The translations under genes were made by a program, and so were the position numbers. This document shows positions 27,010 to 34,948 of a stretch of 64,000 nt of DNA, piece after piece. How positions within the stretch are numbered: position 1 is the stretch's first letter; every line of letters starts with the position of its first letter. The notes beneath the pieces were generated by a model. The model was not told the origin of the DNA. It did no database searches and saw only the letters and a list, made by a program, of their open reading frames with translations. This DNA is from [Leptolyngbya] sp. JSC-1 (GTDB lineage Bacteria; Cyanobacteriota; Cyanobacteriia; Elainellales; Elainellaceae): positions 3,207,449 through 3,271,448 of the forward strand of contig KL662191.1 of the NCBI GenBank assembly GCA_000733415.1. Reading direction: 5' to 3'.

Positions 27010-27885
27010 ATGACGGAGCAGGTCAAGATCGGCATTATTGGCGGCAGCGGACTCTACAAAATGGAAGCGCTAAAAGATGTCGAGGAAGTGCAAATTGATA
27101 CCCCGTTTGGACCACCGTCAGATGCGCTGATTTTAGGAACATTGGACGGAACGCGAGTGGCTTTTCTGGCGCGACACGGTCGGAACCATACCTTGATGCC
27201 GTCGGAACTACCATTTCGAGCCAATGTCTACGCGATGAAGAGCCTGGGCGTCGAGTATCTGATCTCGGCTTCGGCCGTCGGTTCGTTGCAAGCTGAGGTG
27301 AAGCCGCTAGATATGGTAGTGCCCGATCAGTTTATCGACCGCACCAAAAACCGCGTTTCTACCTTTTTTGGGGAAGGCTTGGTGGCCCACATCACCTTTG
27401 GCGACCCAATTTGCCCCCATTTGGCTTCAGTCCTAGCCGACGCCATTGCCAGCCTGAACTTGCCCGACGTTGACCTGCACCGAGGCGGCACCTATGTCTG
27501 TATGGAAGGCCCCGCTTTCTCCACTAAGGCCGAGTCCAATCTGTATCGCAGCTGGGGAGCTAGGATTATTGGCATGACCAACCTGCCAGAAGCCAAGCTA
27601 GCCCGCGAAGCCGAGATTGCCTACGCCACCCTAGCGCTCGTCACTGACTACGACTGTTGGCATCCCGACCATGACAGCGTCACGGTGGAAATGGTAATCG
27701 GCAACCTAACCAAAAATGCCGTCAATGCCCAGCGGGTGATTCAGGAAACCGTGCGGCGGCTGAGCCAGAACCCACCGGCCTCCGAAGCCCACTCAGCTCT
27801 AAAGTATGCCATCATCACTCCCCTTGACAAAGCTCCAGCCGCTACCAAGGATAAGCTAAAGCTGTTGCTGCAAAAGTATTTATAG
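27010..27885 (+). CDS. mtnP: S-methyl-5'-thioadenosine phosphorylase
   Basis: Cleaves methylthioadenosine to adenine and methylthioribose-1-phosphate in methionine salvage. 291 residues from the ATG at 27010, chosen over an upstream TTG because AGGAAG lies 8 nt before it. Motifs of the PNP/MTAP class II family: IGIIGGSGLY, the phosphate-binding RHGRNHTLMPSELPFRANV, GTYVCMEGPAFSTKAES and IGMTNLPEAKLAREAEIAYA. No other methionine-salvage gene is in the window. Isolated gene on the + strand. Confidence 0.92.
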   Translation: MTEQVKIGIIGGSGLYKMEALKDVEEVQIDTPFGPPSDALILGTLDGTRVAFLARHGRNHTLMPSELPFRANVYAMKSLGVEYLISASAVGSLQAEVKPLDMVVPDQFIDRTKNRVSTFFGEGLVAHITFGDPICPHLASVLADAIASLNLPDVDLHRGGTYVCMEGPAFSTKAESNLYRSWGARIIGMTNLPEAKLAREAEIAYATLALVTDYDCWHPDHDSVTVEMVIGNLTKNAVNAQRVIQETVRRLSQNPPASEAHSALKYAIITPLDKAPAATKDKLKLLLQKYL

Positions 27886-28053
27886 GAGTAGTCAACTTGT
27901 CGCTCAACCAGCTACCGCTCAACCCACTGTCGGCAACAGGTTGAATTCCTTCACCCACCTAGGTTAGGGTGTGAGCTAGTCAACTGGGGGGATGTGGGAC
28001 CAGCCTTGGGTGTGTTATCCCAGATGAAGGGATTTACTGCGGAGAACAAAACC

Positions 28054-28623
28054 ATGCTAAAGCTAGGGCATCGATTACGTTTGGCGTTAACTGGCTTGGT
28101 AACCCTAGGAACAGTCATCACGATAGCCTTACCTACCCCAGCCGCTGAGACGGTAGTCTTGCGCTACGGCATTTTCCGCGGCTCGCTACCCGTCTCCGAC
28201 TTAAACGAATTTGTCGAGACAGGAGAAACGTCCCGCCGGCTGCGGCGCTATCTCCGCTTGGCTGACCTTGAAGAAGAGCAATTCCGCCAAATCCTGACGG
28301 AAGAAGTTTCCACGAGTCCCAGAACCCTAAAGCTGCTGCTAGGCAGTCCCGCTGGCGATGTGCTGCTACAAGAAGTAAGCGAGTATCTGTATGTTCCTAA
28401 TCGGCGCGATGATCAGGACAAACTACGCACAGCTCTCACCACCTCGGCTGCAGACAGCCAAATCAGCCTAATTGAAGTGTTGCAAAACTACCCCAGCGAC
28501 CGAGTCTACATCAACGTCAATCGAGTTGTATCAACCTATCAACAATTTGCCTCGATTCAAGAACGGTTTGGGGGAATTCTGAATGGTCGCCTCGGTGAGA
28601 TTATCGAAGGGCTTGGCCTGTAG
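28054..28623 (+). CDS. Exported DUF1400-like protein
   Basis: 189 residues from the ATG at 28054 (GGAG about 12 nt upstream); an ATG at 28024 is also in frame. A signal peptide is visible (LALTGLVTLGTVITIALP, cleavage near PAA-E). The mature part begins TVVLRYGIFRGSLPVSDLNEFVETGE, which matches the DUF1400 domain found at the N terminus of cyanobacterial alpha/beta hydrolases. Here the domain stands alone, without a hydrolase. Probably periplasmic; role unknown. Confidence 0.75.
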   Translation: MLKLGHRLRLALTGLVTLGTVITIALPTPAAETVVLRYGIFRGSLPVSDLNEFVETGETSRRLRRYLRLADLEEEQFRQILTEEVSTSPRTLKLLLGSPAGDVLLQEVSEYLYVPNRRDDQDKLRTALTTSAADSQISLIEVLQNYPSDRVYINVNRVVSTYQQFASIQERFGGILNGRLGEIIEGLGL

Positions 28624-28701
28624 CCTCTGTAACCTCTGCAACCTTTGACAAATGGCTGACTCACCTGCACAGGCGGGTCCTATCTATTCAAGGAGCAGCA
28701 T

Positions 28702-28725
28702 GGGCTGACTTTAAACCGCCAGCCC
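28702..28725. terminator. GC-rich hairpin between convergent genes
   Basis: GGGCTG/CAGCCC stem with a 12-nt loop between the DUF1400 gene and the convergent 65-residue gene. There is no T-run on either side, so a factor-independent role is uncertain. Confidence 0.35.
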
Positions 28726-28759
28726 CGGAGCTTCGTTACCTATTAATTACCTATTAAGC

Positions 28760-28957
28760 TCAATAAGCCAACGTCTCTAAAGTTTCTCGCAAATACCGGC
28801 TCACTAGCTGCTCCAAACTAGAGTTTTGCATCTGCCGGTTAGCCAGTGCCCGTTCTGCTAGCCAGCGTTGAAAACCGGAACTCGCTGCGATCACCTTTTG
28901 CAAGCTTTCCCAAGTAGCATCTTCAGATTGGGGGTGAGTGAGAGAAGTCGAAGCCAT
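28760..28957 (-). CDS. Small conserved cyanobacterial protein, 65 aa
   Basis: A short soluble protein with a regular helical look: WESLQKVIAASSGFQRWLAE in the middle and YLRETLETLAY at the C terminus. I recall very similar C termini in short hypothetical proteins of other cyanobacteria, but no function is known to me. The composition (conserved Trp residues, amphipathic helices) argues that it is real rather than a chance frame. It is divergent from deoC across a 500-nt gap. Confidence 0.6.
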   Translation of the reverse strand: MASTSLTHPQSEDATWESLQKVIAASSGFQRWLAERALANRQMQNSSLEQLVSRYLRETLETLAY

Positions 28958-29463
28958 ATAAACCTCAGTGAACGGTAACGATAATAAGCAAAAATAAGCA
29001 AAAGCCTCAGCCAGAGAAGTTTAATAAAATTTAATAGATCTTTTCTTAGAATAAATCAACTGCCATTTGGGGTTGTGTTGTAGGACACTAAAGTCACAGA
29101 ATATGGGCTAGATTGCTGCAGTCAGCAGCAAAATGCCAACATTTGTACCAACATTTGAAAGCCTCAGCGTCTGATTCAAGCTGCCTACCTACAGCTTAGT
29201 ACGCTCCAAACTAACTAGGAGAAATTTTGGAAGCCATTGAGATAGCAATTTTTTATGCTTGCTATGGTTGATCATGCCTAGAAGCCGTCTAACGAACATC
29301 CACCAGTTGGATAGTTTTGCAATTCAACGGCTATTTAGAGCGGATCAGCGTAGAGTGAATCAACAAGCCGGTGAATTTGTTGCGCCAAGAGCCGTGCTTT
29401 TCTGATACAAGATTCTGATACAAGATTTTGATGAAAGCAATAGCGAGCAGCGGGGGCAGACAA
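28958..29463. other. Divergent intergenic region, no gene seen
   Basis: AT-rich 506-nt gap between the 65-residue gene and deoC. It holds two copies of AATAAGCAAAA at about 28982 and no other repeat. No terminator or RNA gene was recognised; promoters for both neighbours must lie here. Confidence 0.5.
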
Positions 29464-30159
29464 ATGGCCGAAGCCTATGCAGGAATTGACTTGGCGGAAT
29501 TTATTGATCACGCGCTTCTCGATCCGGTTGCCACACCCAACCAAGTAGCCCAATTCTGTGCTGAAGCAGAGCGGTTTGGCTTCCCCGCCGTTTGTGTTTA
29601 CCCCTGCCATGTGCGTCAGGCGGTTGATTTACTCCTCCACAAGCGGACTCAAGTCTGTACAGTGATTGGCTTTCCCACCGGAGCCACTACTGCTGCTGTC
29701 AAACTCTACGAAGCCCAAGAAGCAGTTGAGAATGGCGCTACCGAACTCGATGTTGTGATCAACTTAGGTTGGTTGAAAACCGGCAAAACCAACGAAGTGC
29801 ATCGAGAGCTAGCTGAAATTTGCGAAATCACCGGCAAAACCATCAAAGCGATCTTAGAGACCCATCTTTTGACCGATTCTGAAAAGCAGCTCGCTGCGGA
29901 AGTCTGTATGGATGCAGGAGTTGCGTTCCTCAAAACCAACACCGGTTGGTACGGGGCGGCATCGGTTGCCGATGTGCGGCTGCTGAAATCGATCACCAAA
30001 GATCGGATTGGCATCAAAGCTGCTGGCGGTATTCGCACAGCGGAGCAAGCCATTGAGTTAATTCTGGCTGGCGCAACTCGATTGGGTACGTCTCGCGGTC
30101 CCGATTTAGTCCGCCAACGCGATACCCTGGAAAAGGGGAAAAATTTTGATCCGGATTAA
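29464..30159 (+). CDS. deoC: Deoxyribose-phosphate aldolase
   Basis: Splits 2-deoxyribose-5-phosphate into glyceraldehyde-3-phosphate and acetaldehyde in deoxynucleoside breakdown. 231 residues from the ATG at 29464 (an ATG at 29431 would add 11). TIM-barrel motifs: DHALLDPVATPNQV, VIGFPTGATTAAVKLYEA, ELDVVINLGWLK, the Schiff-base Lys in FLKTNTGWYG and the second Lys in IGIKAAGGIRT. All DeoC catalytic positions appear intact. It leads a rightward set with recO (46 nt) and an overlapping MFS gene. Confidence 0.93.
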   Translation: MAEAYAGIDLAEFIDHALLDPVATPNQVAQFCAEAERFGFPAVCVYPCHVRQAVDLLLHKRTQVCTVIGFPTGATTAAVKLYEAQEAVENGATELDVVINLGWLKTGKTNEVHRELAEICEITGKTIKAILETHLLTDSEKQLAAEVCMDAGVAFLKTNTGWYGAASVADVRLLKSITKDRIGIKAAGGIRTAEQAIELILAGATRLGTSRGPDLVRQRDTLEKGKNFDPD

Positions 30160-30205
30160 TTTCTAGCAGCCCCCTCTAGCAGCATCCAGTTAAGTTGGCC
30201 CATTT

Positions 30206-31129
30206 ATGAGCGGAACCTACAAGGCCATTGGTATTAACCTCAAGAGCACACCCTTGGGTGAGGCCGATCGCCTATTGACGGTGCTGACCGACGAATGGGG
30301 ACTGGTGCGGGTAGTTGCCCCTGGCTCGCGTAAGCACAAGTCTAGTCTAGGAGGGCGCAGCAGTCTGTTTGTGGTGAATCAGCTTTTGTTAGCAAAAGGC
30401 CGCACCCTTGACAAAATTATCCAGGCCGAGAGCATTGAATCCTTTCCAGGACTCAGTCGAGACCTCTGTAAACTAACGGCAGCTCAGTATCTCGCCGAAT
30501 TAACCCTCTACCAAGCCCTGAGTGACCAGCCCCAGACCGAGCTGCTCTGTTTACTGCGAGAACATTTAGGCCGAATTGAGACCCTACCTGCTTCAACTGC
30601 CCTAGCGAGCCTCATTCACGCCACTTTTCATCTCCTGGCCCTCGCTGGTTTAACTCCACAGCTGCATAGTTGCTGCATTAGCAAGCAGCCCTTAGCTCTA
30701 GCGCCGGATCTCGATTGGCAGGTAGGATTTAGCGCAGCAGCTGGCGGCACAATTTTGCTGGATCACCTGGATCGAATTCCAACCACTCCCCCCCCAACCA
30801 CCACACCCCGCGTGGCCGCTGCTACCGGAGAATACGGCACTCACGAACAGGTACCCAAATCGCCTGAACTACTGACCCACCTCAGCGCTACAGACCTAAC
30901 CTTGCTACAGAAATTGACTCAGCCCAATTTAATCCCCGACCTACTAGAAACTGAGCCAAATTTACTGCACTCTCACTATCAGCAAAATTGGCTGACCATT
31001 GAACGAGCCTTGCGGCATTATGCCCAGTATCATTTTGATCGGCCAATTCGGTCAGCGGCACTCATCGATGTCTGCTTTGCTTCTGCCGATGCCCCTTCCT
31101 CCCGCGTGAACCATGATGCGATCGTTTAA
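30206..31129 (+). CDS. recO: DNA repair protein RecO
   Basis: Recombination mediator that loads RecA with RecF/RecR. 307 residues, somewhat longer than the 240-residue E. coli protein. The N-terminal OB fold starts TYKAIGINLKSTPLGEADRLLTVLTDEWG and continues VRVVAPGSRKHKSSLGG. The helical C-terminal domain includes CLLREHLGRIE and ATFHLLALAGLTPQLHSC. The Cys4 zinc site of many bacterial RecO proteins is incomplete: only one CC pair is seen near residue 153. A Pro/Thr-rich insertion (about 195-212) explains part of the extra length. Confidence 0.9.
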   Translation: MSGTYKAIGINLKSTPLGEADRLLTVLTDEWGLVRVVAPGSRKHKSSLGGRSSLFVVNQLLLAKGRTLDKIIQAESIESFPGLSRDLCKLTAAQYLAELTLYQALSDQPQTELLCLLREHLGRIETLPASTALASLIHATFHLLALAGLTPQLHSCCISKQPLALAPDLDWQVGFSAAAGGTILLDHLDRIPTTPPPTTTPRVAAATGEYGTHEQVPKSPELLTHLSATDLTLLQKLTQPNLIPDLLETEPNLLHSHYQQNWLTIERALRHYAQYHFDRPIRSAALIDVCFASADAPSSRVNHDAIV

Positions 31130-32894
31130 TTCTCACCTGAAATCTTCCAGTACTGAATCCTCTGGCCATCTCGTCTCCATGATGGGAAAGGACGAAAACA
31201 GGGGGCGCTATGGAACCGCATCTGGGTGGCGACCCCCGGCTTCCGATTTATCCCCTTCGGTCTGGCAGACAAACACCGAACGCAATGGCAACACCGATGA
31301 AACTAATTGGTCGGCCAAATGGCAAGCACCAGCCAGTGAGCAGCCAGCCCTTTCTCCTCCAGAAACAACCGAAACCACTCCACCAGCAGTAGGCAAAACC
31401 TACGATCTCGGTAGCTCCAACAATAGCTCTAACAATGGCCTGGTCAATACTGGCAATTCCAAGGCCGATACTGAAACTGAATCAGATAACACTTTAGATA
31501 GTGACTTTGATGGCCCTTTTTCCAGCAATGGCCGATCCACTCAAGTCGCTTCAACTGAGCCAACCACCGCATTGGAAGAACCCGAGCGAGGCTTACTGCC
31601 GGTTCTGCGCAATCGTAACTTTCTCACTCTCTGGAGCGGTCAGGTTTTTTCCCAACTGGCGGACAAGGTTTATCTAGTACTGATGATCGCCCTGATTGCG
31701 AGCCGGTTTCAATCTGAAGGGCAGACGATTAGCGGTTGGGTTTCCTCCTTGATGATTGCCTTTACGATTCCGGCAGTCCTGTTTGGCTCGGTAGCTGGAG
31801 TGTTTGTTGATCATTGGCGCAAGCGAGCCGTGTTGGTGACGACCAATTTGCTGCGGGGTGGGTTGGTGCTGGGACTACCCGTTTGGCTCTGGCTCACCCA
31901 CGGTTGGTCAACCATTGGCGGCTTACCGGTCGGTTTTTTGGTGGTATTGGGGATCACGCTGCTCGTGTCTACCTTGACTCAGTTTTTTGCTCCGGCTGAG
32001 CAGGCGGTGATTCCGCTAATTGTGGATCGGCGGCATCTTCTATCGGCCAACTCCCTCTACACCATGACCATGATGGCCTCAGTGATTGTCGGGTTTGCCC
32101 TCGGTGAGCCGTTGTTGGCTCTGGCCGATCAGTTATTCGCACCCTTGGTTCAGCAGTTGCATATTGGAGCTGACATGGGCAAGGAGCTTCTGGTTGGCGG
32201 CAGCTACACAATTGCCGGACTGCTGCTGATGCTGCTGAGAACCAACGAGAAGAGCGTGGATGTCCACGAAGAACTGCCCGATGTCTGGCAAAACATAAAG
32301 GACGGCGTTCGTTATCTGGGACAGCAAGGCCGGGTACGGGCGGCTCTAATTGCGCAGGTAATTCTGTTTTCCATCTTTGCCGCATTGGCGGTGCTAGCTG
32401 TGCGATTAGCCGAACTGATGCCGGAAATCAAATCGTCCCAATTTGGCTTTTTACTGGCTGCAGGCGGGGTTGGCATGGCAATTGGCGCAATTCTAGTGGG
32501 GCAATTTGGGCAGCGCTTCTCGCGGGCACAGCTCAGCCTCTACGGCTCGATTGGTATTGCTGGCACCCTAGCCGCCGTCTCCTTTTTTGCCCAACACCTT
32601 TTCCCGACTCTGCCACTGCTTGTTGTGATGGGAGCCTGCGCCGCGATCGCCGGTGTTCCAATGCAGACAGCCATTCAAGAAGAAACGCCCGAGGAAATGC
32701 GCGGTAAGGTGTTTGGGCTGCAAAATAATGCGATTAATATCGCCCTCAGCCTGCCGCTGGCTCTGGCTGGTATCGCGGAAACCTGGTTTGGCCTTCAAAC
32801 CGTATTTTTGGGCTTGGCGATCCTGGCGATTGGCGGCGGTATTTTGACTTGGTCCATCTCAAGAGGTCACAATTCCAGTAAAATAACGCCATGA
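31113..32894 (+). CDS. MFS transporter with long disordered N terminus
   Basis: Major facilitator superfamily protein. The membrane domain begins near residue 158 (LLPVLRNRNFLTLWSGQVFSQLADKVYLV) and has about twelve helices. It resembles the MFS_3/EntS group, with FTIPAVLFGSVAGVFVDHWRKR after helix 2 and ETPEEMRGKVFGLQNNAINI in the second half. The first 155 residues are Ser/Thr/Asn/Glu-rich and probably disordered, unusual for this family. The start overlaps the recO end by 17 nt; ATGs at 31179 and 31182 would shorten the tail and remove the overlap. Substrate unknown. Confidence 0.8.
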   Translation: MMRSFNSHLKSSSTESSGHLVSMMGKDENRGRYGTASGWRPPASDLSPSVWQTNTERNGNTDETNWSAKWQAPASEQPALSPPETTETTPPAVGKTYDLGSSNNSSNNGLVNTGNSKADTETESDNTLDSDFDGPFSSNGRSTQVASTEPTTALEEPERGLLPVLRNRNFLTLWSGQVFSQLADKVYLVLMIALIASRFQSEGQTISGWVSSLMIAFTIPAVLFGSVAGVFVDHWRKRAVLVTTNLLRGGLVLGLPVWLWLTHGWSTIGGLPVGFLVVLGITLLVSTLTQFFAPAEQAVIPLIVDRRHLLSANSLYTMTMMASVIVGFALGEPLLALADQLFAPLVQQLHIGADMGKELLVGGSYTIAGLLLMLLRTNEKSVDVHEELPDVWQNIKDGVRYLGQQGRVRAALIAQVILFSIFAALAVLAVRLAELMPEIKSSQFGFLLAAGGVGMAIGAILVGQFGQRFSRAQLSLYGSIGIAGTLAAVSFFAQHLFPTLPLLVVMGACAAIAGVPMQTAIQEETPEEMRGKVFGLQNNAINIALSLPLALAGIAETWFGLQTVFLGLAILAIGGGILTWSISRGHNSSKITP

Positions 32895-32942
32895 ACGCAT
32901 AAAATCCTTAACATTAGCTAAATTTTCTACTCATTAACCTAA

Positions 32943-34091
32943 ATGCATGTCGCTTGGCTCGGAAAGAAATCTCCGTTTTGTGGCAATGTTACCTATGGTC
33001 GGGAAGTAACAAACGCGCTGCTAGATCGAGGCTATCAAGTCAGCTTCCTCCACTTTGCACAAGAAGATGTCGTCAGTGATGATTGGCGCGATTGCCAAGA
33101 GGTGCCGATTCCTTTCCTCTACAAGTCGCAGATTTATACAATTCCATCTCTTAAATCCAGTAAGGTTCTAACTCAGGCACTGCGCCAGCTCAAGCCCGAT
33201 TTGGTGCATGCATCTCTAACTCTATCGCCGCTGGATTTTTTGCTGCCCGAAATTTGTGCAGAACTCGACATTCCCCTCGTCGCTACGTTTCATCCCCCCT
33301 TTGCCCGCAAGCCGCGTAATCTTACCTCTGGTACGCAGCAGTTGACCTACCAAGTCTATGCGCCGTTCCTAGCCAACTACGACCGTGTAATTGTCTTTTC
33401 TCAAATTCAGCAGGATTTGCTAGTCCGATTTGGGGTACCGAAGACCCGCATCGCCGTAATTCCCAACGGGGTTGATCCCGACAAGTATTCTCCTGGTCTG
33501 TCTAGACTGAAGACCGAACTAAACGCCCAGCGGATTTTTGTCTACCAGGGACGGATCGCGGTTGAGAAGAATGTCGAATCGCTGCTGCGAGCTTGGAAAC
33601 AGGCTGAAATGGGTGAACAAAGCAAGCTGGTGATTGTGGGCAGTGGGCCGCTACTGCCCGCATTGATGAGTACCTACGGAGAAGAACAAGGCGTCATTTG
33701 GTTAGGCTTCGTAGCAGATGAGCAAGAGCGCATTCAGCTTCTGCGTGGAGCTGATGTGTTCATCTTGCCTTCTTTAGTGGAAGGACTGTCGCTCTCTCTC
33801 CTAGAGGCAATGAGCTGTGGTCTCGCCTGTATTGCCACTGATGCCGGAGCCGATGGCGAAGTTCTGGAAGCAGGGGCCGGAATTGTTCTAACCACGCAAC
33901 GAGTTTCTGCCCAACTGCGCACCCTCTTACCCCTCTGCCAGGATCACCCCGAATTGACAGCTCTGTTGGGGCGCAAAGCCCGTCAGCGGGTGCTGGATCG
34001 CTATACACTTAGCCGCAACATTACTCGTCTTGAAGAACTCTATACCCAGGTTCTACAGCAGCACCGCCTCTACTCTAGTACGCCAGTGTAA
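32943..34091 (+). CDS. Family 4 glycosyltransferase, possible DgdA-type
   Basis: GT-B glycosyltransferase of 382 residues. The N-terminal domain starts HVAWLGKKSPFCGNVTYGREVTNAL and contains LVATFHPPFA. The C-terminal donor-binding domain has VIPNGVDPDKYSPG, FVYQGRIAVEKNVESLLRAW, LVIVGSGPLLPAL and the E-x7-E segment LPSLVEGLSLSLLEAMSCG. The N terminus recalls the cyanobacterial enzymes related to Synechocystis slr1508 (DgdA, digalactosyldiacylglycerol synthase). That assignment is from memory and would make it a thylakoid galactolipid enzyme; a general surface-sugar transferase remains possible. It follows the MFS gene by 48 nt. Confidence 0.85.
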   Translation: MHVAWLGKKSPFCGNVTYGREVTNALLDRGYQVSFLHFAQEDVVSDDWRDCQEVPIPFLYKSQIYTIPSLKSSKVLTQALRQLKPDLVHASLTLSPLDFLLPEICAELDIPLVATFHPPFARKPRNLTSGTQQLTYQVYAPFLANYDRVIVFSQIQQDLLVRFGVPKTRIAVIPNGVDPDKYSPGLSRLKTELNAQRIFVYQGRIAVEKNVESLLRAWKQAEMGEQSKLVIVGSGPLLPALMSTYGEEQGVIWLGFVADEQERIQLLRGADVFILPSLVEGLSLSLLEAMSCGLACIATDAGADGEVLEAGAGIVLTTQRVSAQLRTLLPLCQDHPELTALLGRKARQRVLDRYTLSRNITRLEELYTQVLQQHRLYSSTPV

Positions 34092-34241
34092 GAGCGCCAC
34101 AAAGACTAGGCAAGCTGCAACCGTTCTCTGACTCGTTTTTCAAAAGCAAACCTCTATCCTTAGCATGATTAATCCGCATCATTTTCGTAGGTTTAAGCTG
34201 CTTTGTAAATAAGTGTAACAATCATGCTGTCATACCGTTCT

Positions 34242-34255
34242 GCTGTCTTGACAGC
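34242..34255 (+). promoter_or_regulatory. Inverted repeat containing a -35-like TTGACA
   Basis: GCTGTC-TT-GACAGC is a perfect 6-bp inverted repeat 60-73 bp before the RHH gene. Its centre contains TTGACA; no good -10 follows at 17 bp (the nearest is GATTAT at a 15-bp spacing). It could be a promoter overlapped by an operator. Confidence 0.35.
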
Positions 34256-34284
34256 CCCCGAAAAAGCAGATTATCCTGTCATGC

Positions 34285-34296
34285 ATACCCGGGTAT
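34285..34296. promoter_or_regulatory. Perfect 12-bp palindrome before the RHH gene
   Basis: ATACCCGGGTAT ends 18 bp before the ATG of a ribbon-helix-helix protein. Genes of this class are often autoregulated through a palindrome in this position, so it is a candidate operator. Confidence 0.45.
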
Positions 34297-34314
34297 TAAT
34301 CACATAGTCGTTCT

Positions 34315-34665
34315 ATGCAAGACAAGCACAAAGTTACCCTATATCTTCCTCCAGAGCTACACCGCCAGCTAAAGGTTCGCTCAGCAGTCGATTTACAACC
34401 CATGTCAGCCATTGCGGAGCGGGCGATTATTTTCTATCTGGAGCACCCGGAAGTAGTTGATGAGGTAGATGACGCGAATCACGGGCAAGTACATCGGGTT
34501 TACAACTGTCCTAGCTGTTCGACTTCGCTTGTAGTGCGTGAGGGAGAGATGGTTTCTCTTCAAGAGCAATCTACTGTTCTTGACGATGATGCTTCGGTTG
34601 CACGGGTGCAGGAGGATTGTTCGAGTCCAGATCAGCACGACGAAGGGGAGTTGGTTCCCTGCTAG
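34315..34665 (+). CDS. Ribbon-helix-helix protein with a CxxC motif
   Basis: Likely DNA-binding regulator of 116 residues. The N terminus (KVTLYLPPELHRQLKVRSAV then MSAIAERAIIFYLEHPEVV) fits a ribbon-helix-helix fold of the CopG/Arc type. A single CxxC (Cys65 and Cys68 in NCPSC) follows; two chains of a dimer could together form a four-Cys metal site (inference). The rest is acidic and ends in Cys. In Synechocystis a small gene precedes the ycf46 homologue slr0374 in a stress-responsive operon. The layout here is similar: ycf46 starts 283 nt downstream. Confidence 0.7.
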   Translation: MQDKHKVTLYLPPELHRQLKVRSAVDLQPMSAIAERAIIFYLEHPEVVDEVDDANHGQVHRVYNCPSCSTSLVVREGEMVSLQEQSTVLDDDASVARVQEDCSSPDQHDEGELVPC

Positions 34666-34756
34666 TTCTGGCGGATAGAACATGCTAAATGTTAGCTAAG
34701 CGAAACTCGTTTACGGATAATTACTTAAGCTGCTGTAAACCAGCACATATCAGGAT

Positions 34757-34788
34757 AAGTTACATCAGGTAAGTTACAGCCAAGTTAC
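34757..34788 (+). promoter_or_regulatory. Three AAGTTAC direct repeats upstream of ycf46
   Basis: AAGTTAC occurs at 34757, 34771 and 34782 (spacings 14 and 11 bp). Response-regulator half-sites often show such spacing, but no known consensus is matched. Confidence 0.35.
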
Positions 34789-34848
34789 TCAATCAATCGA
34801 CTCTCGTAGAGTAGGTTTCATCTAGCAAATTGAATAGTAGGTGCTTGC

Positions 34849-34880
34849 TACTGGTACTTAGCTGAATAGACTTACCAGTA
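34849..34880. promoter_or_regulatory. 8-bp inverted repeat upstream of ycf46
   Basis: TACTGGTA and TACCAGTA, perfect complements, are separated by 16 bp, about 70-100 bp before the ycf46 start. It could be an operator or a leader-RNA hairpin. Confidence 0.4.
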
Positions 34881-34948
34881 CCTCGTACCTTATACCAATA
34901 TTGAGCTTTTGTATTAGCAGCACCGTCTCTCAATTGGATTTACCGATC

